64,000 nt of DNA from Closterium sp. Naga37s-1 (taxonomy: Eukaryota; Streptophyta; Zygnematophyceae; Desmidiales; Closteriaceae), in the NCBI GenBank assembly GCA_947471745.1, contig CANJKZ010001109.1:2542001-2606000 (forward strand), in the 5' to 3' direction. The translations under genes and the position numbers were made by a program. The notes below the pieces were generated by a model. That model saw only the letters and a program-made list of their open reading frames with translations, was not told the DNA's origin and searched no databases. Numbering within the stretch: position 1 is the first letter of the stretch; each line of letters begins with the position of its first letter. This document shows positions 63,613 to 64,000 of this stretch, one piece after another.

Positions 63613-64000
63613 ACGAGCTTCACTCTCTTGATTTCAGCACAGCTTTCCTGCAGGGCAGCCTGCACGAGGAGATCTGGCTGCGCCGCCCACCTGGCTTCAC
63701 TGGGTCGTTTCCTCCTGGTACCCAGTGGAGCCTCCGGCGGCCAGTCTACGGTCTCCGCCAGGCGCCCCGTGAGTGGCACGACACACTGAGGACTACACTT
63801 GCGGCTCTTGGGTTTGCTCCTTCTACTGCCGACCCGTCGCTGTTTCTGCGCACCGACACCTCTTTGCCGCCGTTCTACATCCTCGTGTACGTCGACGACT
63901 TGGTCTTTGCCACTGCTGACACTGCTGGACTCGCCCACGTGAAGTCCGAGCTGCAGAAGAGACACACGTGCACAGACCTGGGTGAACTGCGCAGCTACCT
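63613..64000 (+). mobile_element. copia family 1 element O, RT fragment running off the window
   Basis: Plus strand reads LHSLDFSTAFLQGSLHEEIW, LRRPPGFTGSFPPGTQWSLR, PVYGLRQAPREWHDTLRTTL, YILVYVDDLVFATADTAGLA and GELRSYL to the edge, in one open frame. It starts abruptly in mid-RT, head-to-head with the integrase of element B. Confidence 0.9.

Overview
The window looks like nuclear DNA of a green-lineage (streptophyte) eukaryote. The reasons are intron-containing genes with GT-AG borders, proteins built from LRR, EGF, L-type (legume) lectin, papain-like and LysM modules, an ABCB-type transporter remnant, and several families of plant-type Ty1/copia and Ty3/gypsy retrotransposons. A zygnematophyte-like alga is a guess from the mix of GC-rich retroelements and modular receptor-like genes; nothing in the sequence proves the species. 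I saw no prokaryotic operons, rRNA or tRNA genes.

Layout. 1-2245: 5'-truncated copia, minus strand. 2464-20625: host locus on the minus strand. It reads from a signal peptide and LRR N-terminal cap (20.6-20.3 kb) through a run of single-LRR exons of about 72 bp (20.1-12.6 kb), an EGF-like exon (12.3 kb) and an L-type lectin exon (11.6-11.0 kb). Papain-like exons on the same strand (3.4-2.5 kb) lie beyond a 6.8-kb copia insertion (4008-10775, TSD CAAAC). 20.6-24.4 kb: ABC-transporter debris and an AT-rich segment. 24386-31998: almost intact copia, plus strand, TSD ATTCG, one internal stop. 32066-32576: PIF/Harbinger-like MITE. 34.0-39.35 kb: decayed copia of a second family. 39.35-54.3 kb: gypsy remnants carrying nested insertions (a copia with a 380-bp TRIM inside it, a truncated copia, and two related LTR elements, one of them a complete 2.2-kb non-autonomous element). 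54.26-56.2 kb: second-family copia on the minus strand, split by a 1.05-kb hAT-like element. 56988-58995: an EGF-LysM gene whose five recognisable exons splice in one open frame. 59411-64000: copia on the minus strand joined head-to-head to another copia copy on the plus strand.

Most of the window (roughly three quarters) is mobile DNA. Insertion order can be read from target-site duplications: hAT in copia, TRIM in copia in gypsy, non-autonomous LTR element in gypsy, copia in the lectin/papain locus. The host genes look like extracellular carbohydrate or peptide recognition proteins. The LRR-lectin locus shows several lesions and is probably decaying, whereas the EGF-LysM gene looks intact over the part visible. 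Splice coordinates were placed by hand from consensus and reading-frame continuity and are good to a few bases at best.
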